A stretch of DNA of 10,000 nucleotides from Actinidia chinensis (lineage: Eukaryota > Streptophyta > Magnoliopsida > Ericales > Actinidiaceae), in assembly GCA_009663005.1 (NCBI GenBank), contig CM018894.1:482479-492478 (forward strand), written 5' to 3'. A program made the translations under genes and the position numbers. Shown here in pieces: positions 7,722-10,000 of the stretch. Position 1 is the stretch's first letter. The number at the start of each line of letters is the position of its first letter. Below the pieces are notes generated by a model, which worked only from the letters and a program-made list of their open reading frames with translations, had not been told where the DNA came from and did not search any database.

Positions 7722-7850
7722 CTATATATAGAGATAATCAACGGTTCGATCTACTCAGAATAACGGTGAGATGTGGGGGACGCTTCGACAGCGTTCCGCA
7801 TTTAAGGCCTCTGCCACGTGGCTCCATCGAGTGGTGCCACATCATTAAGG
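7722..7850 (-). promoter_or_regulatory. promoter region of the second antisense copy
   Basis: On the minus strand TATATATAG (7730-7722) precedes the ATG at 7612 by about 110 bases, and a G-box CACGTG lies upstream at 7815-7820. GCATTTAAGG at 7798 and CCACGTGGCTCC at 7814 align with 5986 and 6001 upstream of the other copy. The region lies between the antisense gene and the polypurine tract of the plus-strand LTR, so antisense transcription would diverge from the LTR. Confidence 0.5.
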
Positions 7851-7908
7851 CAACGTCAGTAGAAGACAATTACTTCCTCGAAGTCCCAATGTTCCATCTC
7901 GACACTTC

Positions 7909-7920
7909 GAGTAGGGGGGC
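7909..7920 (+). other. polypurine tract
   Basis: GAGTAGGGGGGC directly precedes the LTR candidate. AGTGGGGGGAC-type tracts are the usual plus-strand primer site of Tat-lineage elements, followed by ACTACTG-type sequence (TACTGG here at 7921). This identifies the LTR that follows as a 3' LTR in plus orientation. Confidence 0.55.
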
Positions 7921-8600
7921 TACTGGATGGGGGACAATAGTCACCTATAATATTCAAGTACCTCGGGCCCCAAGGGAGACTGAATATCGCCGACATCCAT
8001 CTATGAAGTCCCATCTCTGCATTTAGAACGCCAAACGCTACTCCGAACCCTCGTGACCGAGGTTTAAAAACGAGTCTAACGATCAGGCATGGAACCTCGC
8101 AAGCTATCTCCATTGAGCTCGCTCAGAGCCAAAGTGCGGTCTCCTCCTAGCCCTTGGGCGGTAGAAACTTGGCTTGATTCAATCTCCACCAGATCCCCAT
8201 TTATACGCCATCGCGAGATTTTCTCCGCACGGCACCGGAATTACGGGATTACTCTTCAATTGGCAATCTACCAATTATGGTCTTCTATATCTTCGAGATA
8301 TCTTTCCTACTCATCCTTCCGAGGATCTCACCGTTGATTCCTGGACACGGCCCATTACCCATCTATAAAAAGGCCGCTCCCCCATTAAACAAAGGTACGC
8401 TCAAACACAATCCGCCAATTTACTTTTTAGAGTTATTTCACCTACCCGTCACACATTGGTCGATCTCTCACGCCGGAGGGGTTGAAGCAGCCTCGCCCCG
8501 GCCAGTTTACTGTGTTGCCGGCAGCGGTCGCCTTCAAAATATCCGAGGTCCAGGGGCCAGGAGACCGAGAGACCAATAGTGACGTGGCTTGCTCGCCCCA
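7921..8600 (+). mobile_element. 3' LTR, Ty3/gypsy (Tat-type), plus strand
   Basis: U3 begins right after the polypurine tract. TATAAAA lies at 8364-8370, GGTACGC at 8394-8400, and the CGTCGGAG equivalent appears as CGCCGGAG at 8471-8478, followed by GGGGTTGAAGCAGCC and a GC-rich U5 (CCCCGGCCAG). Spacing between TATA and GGTACGC is 30 bases, almost the same as in the two other LTRs. A TG start at 7924 is possible. The 3' end (CA) was not fixed, and a primer-binding site is not evident. The 80-100-codon frames crossing it are shadows. No partner 5' LTR is present, so the element is truncated or its 5' end lies outside the window. Confidence 0.6.
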
Positions 8601-8785
8601 ATTTTTACCACAACAAGCATTATACCTATCGGAACCGCAAACATATCCTATCCGATCATATAAAATTTGCAATATATATTGGAATGATGCATATGTACCA
8701 GCATTGAGGTCCATACCTAAAATGAGTACTACCCCCAATACATACAAGAATTAATTGGGAATAGAACATGACATATAAGTTAGAG

Positions 8786-8789
<4 letters not shown>
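8600..8789. other. AT-rich flank, nothing recognised
   Basis: No gene or repeat was identified between the LTR remnant and the foldback element. Composition changes here from about half G+C to AT-rich, which suggests the right-hand border of the retrotransposon block. Confidence 0.35.
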
Positions 8790-8836
<47 letters not shown>

Positions 8837-8979
8837 GCCATCTCACAAATAAGTGAGACTCGTTCTAATTTGGATTTTTACGTTTTTTAAAAATCCTAAT
8901 TAGGGTGTGTCCACTATTTGTGATGAGGACAAAATGGATGTGTCTTGTACACACTCCACTTTTGAGTTGTGTACCAATC
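8790..8979. mobile_element. 190-bp foldback MITE
   Basis: The whole segment is one long imperfect inverted repeat. The left arm 8790-8880 and right arm 8979-8888 can be aligned end to end at roughly 80% identity, for example GATAGGTACACA / GATTGGTACACA, TGTGTACAAGACACA in both arms, and GGATTTTTA in both arms beside a 7-base loop (8881-8887). Each arm also holds its own hairpin: GTACACACCC / GGGTGTGTAC at 8795-8804 and 8811-8820 (perfect), and GTACACACTC / GAGTTGTGTAC at 8947-8956 and 8964-8974. No coding capacity. No convincing target-site duplication was found; flanks TA...AA are only a weak TA match, so the superfamily is undecided. Confidence 0.8.
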
Positions 8980-8989
8980 ATTCATATAT

Positions 8990-9180
8990 AACTCAGGACT
9001 TAGTTGAATCCAAAATCTATTCTCGCTATCTATTGCTCAAATTCATTTGAGTTGATCTAACGGCTCAAATTTCACCTCAATTATTTTTTTCCCGCCTAAA
9101 ACATCATTTTCTTATCCAATGGCTAGATTAATGCTACTCTTAAACACACGGTCAAGATATTTATTCTCCTCTCTCTGTGT
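8990..9180 (+). promoter_or_regulatory. probable promoter of a host gene
   Basis: This is an AT-rich stretch before a CT-rich leader. It contains CCAAT at 9116-9120, an AT-rich TATA-like GATATTTATT at about 9154-9163, and CTAACGGCTCAAAT at about 9057-9070. A small palindrome CTCAAAT-TC-ATTTGAG lies at 9036-9051. The call depends on the leader and exon that follow; transcription start is not fixed. Confidence 0.35.
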
Positions 9181-10000
9181 AGTGCACACGCCACTCTCCT
9201 ATCACACGCCATCTCGCTCTCCCACAAAACCCATCTCTCCCAACCAACCAAAATCACAATCTTTCTCTCTCTCATTCAAAACAGCCGGTGCCTCTTCTTT
9301 CATCTGGCTGGTGTTCTTCCTCTTATTTGAAATGATTGCTTTTTCAGTTTTAATTTTTGGATATTCTGTTCGATGTTTGTAAATCTGATCAAATGGAATG
9401 ATATTTTTCTGTGTTTTTTTTTCGTTTTCAGAATCGTGAGAAACTGGAGATCAAGGGTGTTTGGGTTCTACCTTAGAGAGAGAGAGCATCGCATGTCAAA
9501 GCGAAGGATTTATGATAATCTATTAAGGCCAGAGAGAGGTGAGAGAAGCTTTAACACTTCTAATCTAACTCTGTTTCACATCCTAATATCCATGTATGAA
9601 GTTGCGTGTATTGTTTTGGACTTAGTGTAAATCAGTGGTTTGATTTCCATAGAGCTTTCAAAAAAGTTACCTTTTTCCTCTCTCTTTTATTGAACAGATT
9701 TCAAGTTGTTCTCTAATTCTTCTTCATCTCTAACAGAAATATGTACAATTTTTTTGCCATGTTTGAGGGTTTTTGTGTTCTCTTTGATAGTTTTTTAGTC
9801 AAATAGGATGAAAAACATCTGGTTTGTTGTCCTTCATTTTGAGTATATAGGGGTTTTTGATGCATATGGGTGTTCGACGAATTGGCCCGTAGATAGGGTT
9901 GATAGAAAAATGGTTTCTGATCTATTGTAGAGGTTGGATTGAGATTTCATTTCATCTTTCATAAATTTCTGATTAGGCTTAAACAAATTTCATCTTTTTT
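9165..10000 (+). CDS. 5' end of an unidentified plant gene (leader, exon, start of intron)
   Basis: Plus strand. A CT-rich leader runs from about 9165 (TCTCCTCTCTCTGTG) to about 9290 or further. A T-tract with TTTTCAG ends at 9431 and looks like a 3' splice site. The exon 9432-9538 ends at GAGAGAG followed by the donor GTGAGAG. An ATG at 9493 opens a 15-codon frame (MSKRRIYDNLLRPER) up to the donor, and the same frame is open back to the acceptor (IVRNWRSRVFGFYLREREH). From 9539 to 10000 the sequence is T-rich with TTTG and TTTT runs, as in plant introns. Further acceptors (TTGAACAG at about 9698, TCTAACAG at about 9737) could begin extra leader exons. The first intron's donor is uncertain: GTAAAT at 9379 would give only 53 bases. 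I do not recognise the product. The alternative is a 5' leader with no coding yet. Confidence 0.4.

Noticed and set aside
8442..8754. Overlapping 90-101-codon frames on both strands
   Set aside because: They lie in the U5 of the LTR and its flank, they mirror each other on opposite strands, and no domain is seen.
9119..9382. 87-codon plus-strand frame starting MARLMLLLNTRSRYLF, signal-peptide-like
   Set aside because: It runs through the promoter and CT-rich leader, the ATG is part of a CCAAT context, and the residues only reflect the CT-rich composition.

Overview
The window looks like intergenic DNA of a plant nuclear genome, most likely a eudicot. The evidence is AT-rich flanks (1-2450 and 8600-10000), short T-rich introns, decayed Ty3/gypsy long terminal repeats, a foldback MITE and a CT-rich 5' leader at the right edge. 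I see no bacterial genes, rRNA, tRNA or CRISPR. Almost every open frame is short and broken, so most of the coding sequence is pseudogenised transposon material.

Layout. 1-860: unassigned sequence containing a promoter-like stretch on the minus strand (TATA at 589-596, imperfect ~105-bp tandem repeat upstream). 1160-1530: plus-strand LTR remnant. 1530-2460: AT-rich filler with TTATGAAT-type repeats. 2460-3036: minus-strand LTR remnant. 3037-7612: three decayed, minus-strand copies or pieces of one protein family, the plant 'putative gypsy-type transposon' protein (Pfam Transposase_28-like N-terminal region followed by a coiled-coil tail). They are a C-terminal fragment (3037-3299), a nearly full-length but frameshifted copy (5816-3571) and an internally deleted copy (7612-6632). 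The last two each have a minus-strand TATA box, a G-box and a T-rich intron at what appears to be the same place. 7909-8600: polypurine tract followed by a plus-strand LTR. 8790-8979: 190-bp foldback MITE. 9000-10000: probable promoter, 5' leader and first exon(s) of a host gene on the plus strand.

Interpretation. The LTRs carry the Tat-lineage signature of a TATA box, then GGTACGC, then a CTTG..CGTCGGAG-type segment. Tat-lineage Ty3/gypsy elements are known to carry extra ORFs, some antisense, between pol and the 3' LTR. The order antisense gene(s), polypurine tract, plus-strand LTR at 3571-8600 fits the 3' end of such an element. The unusual point is that two promoter-bearing antisense copies lie in tandem, with a third C-terminal fragment beyond them. 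The insertion order of the three LTRs is inference.
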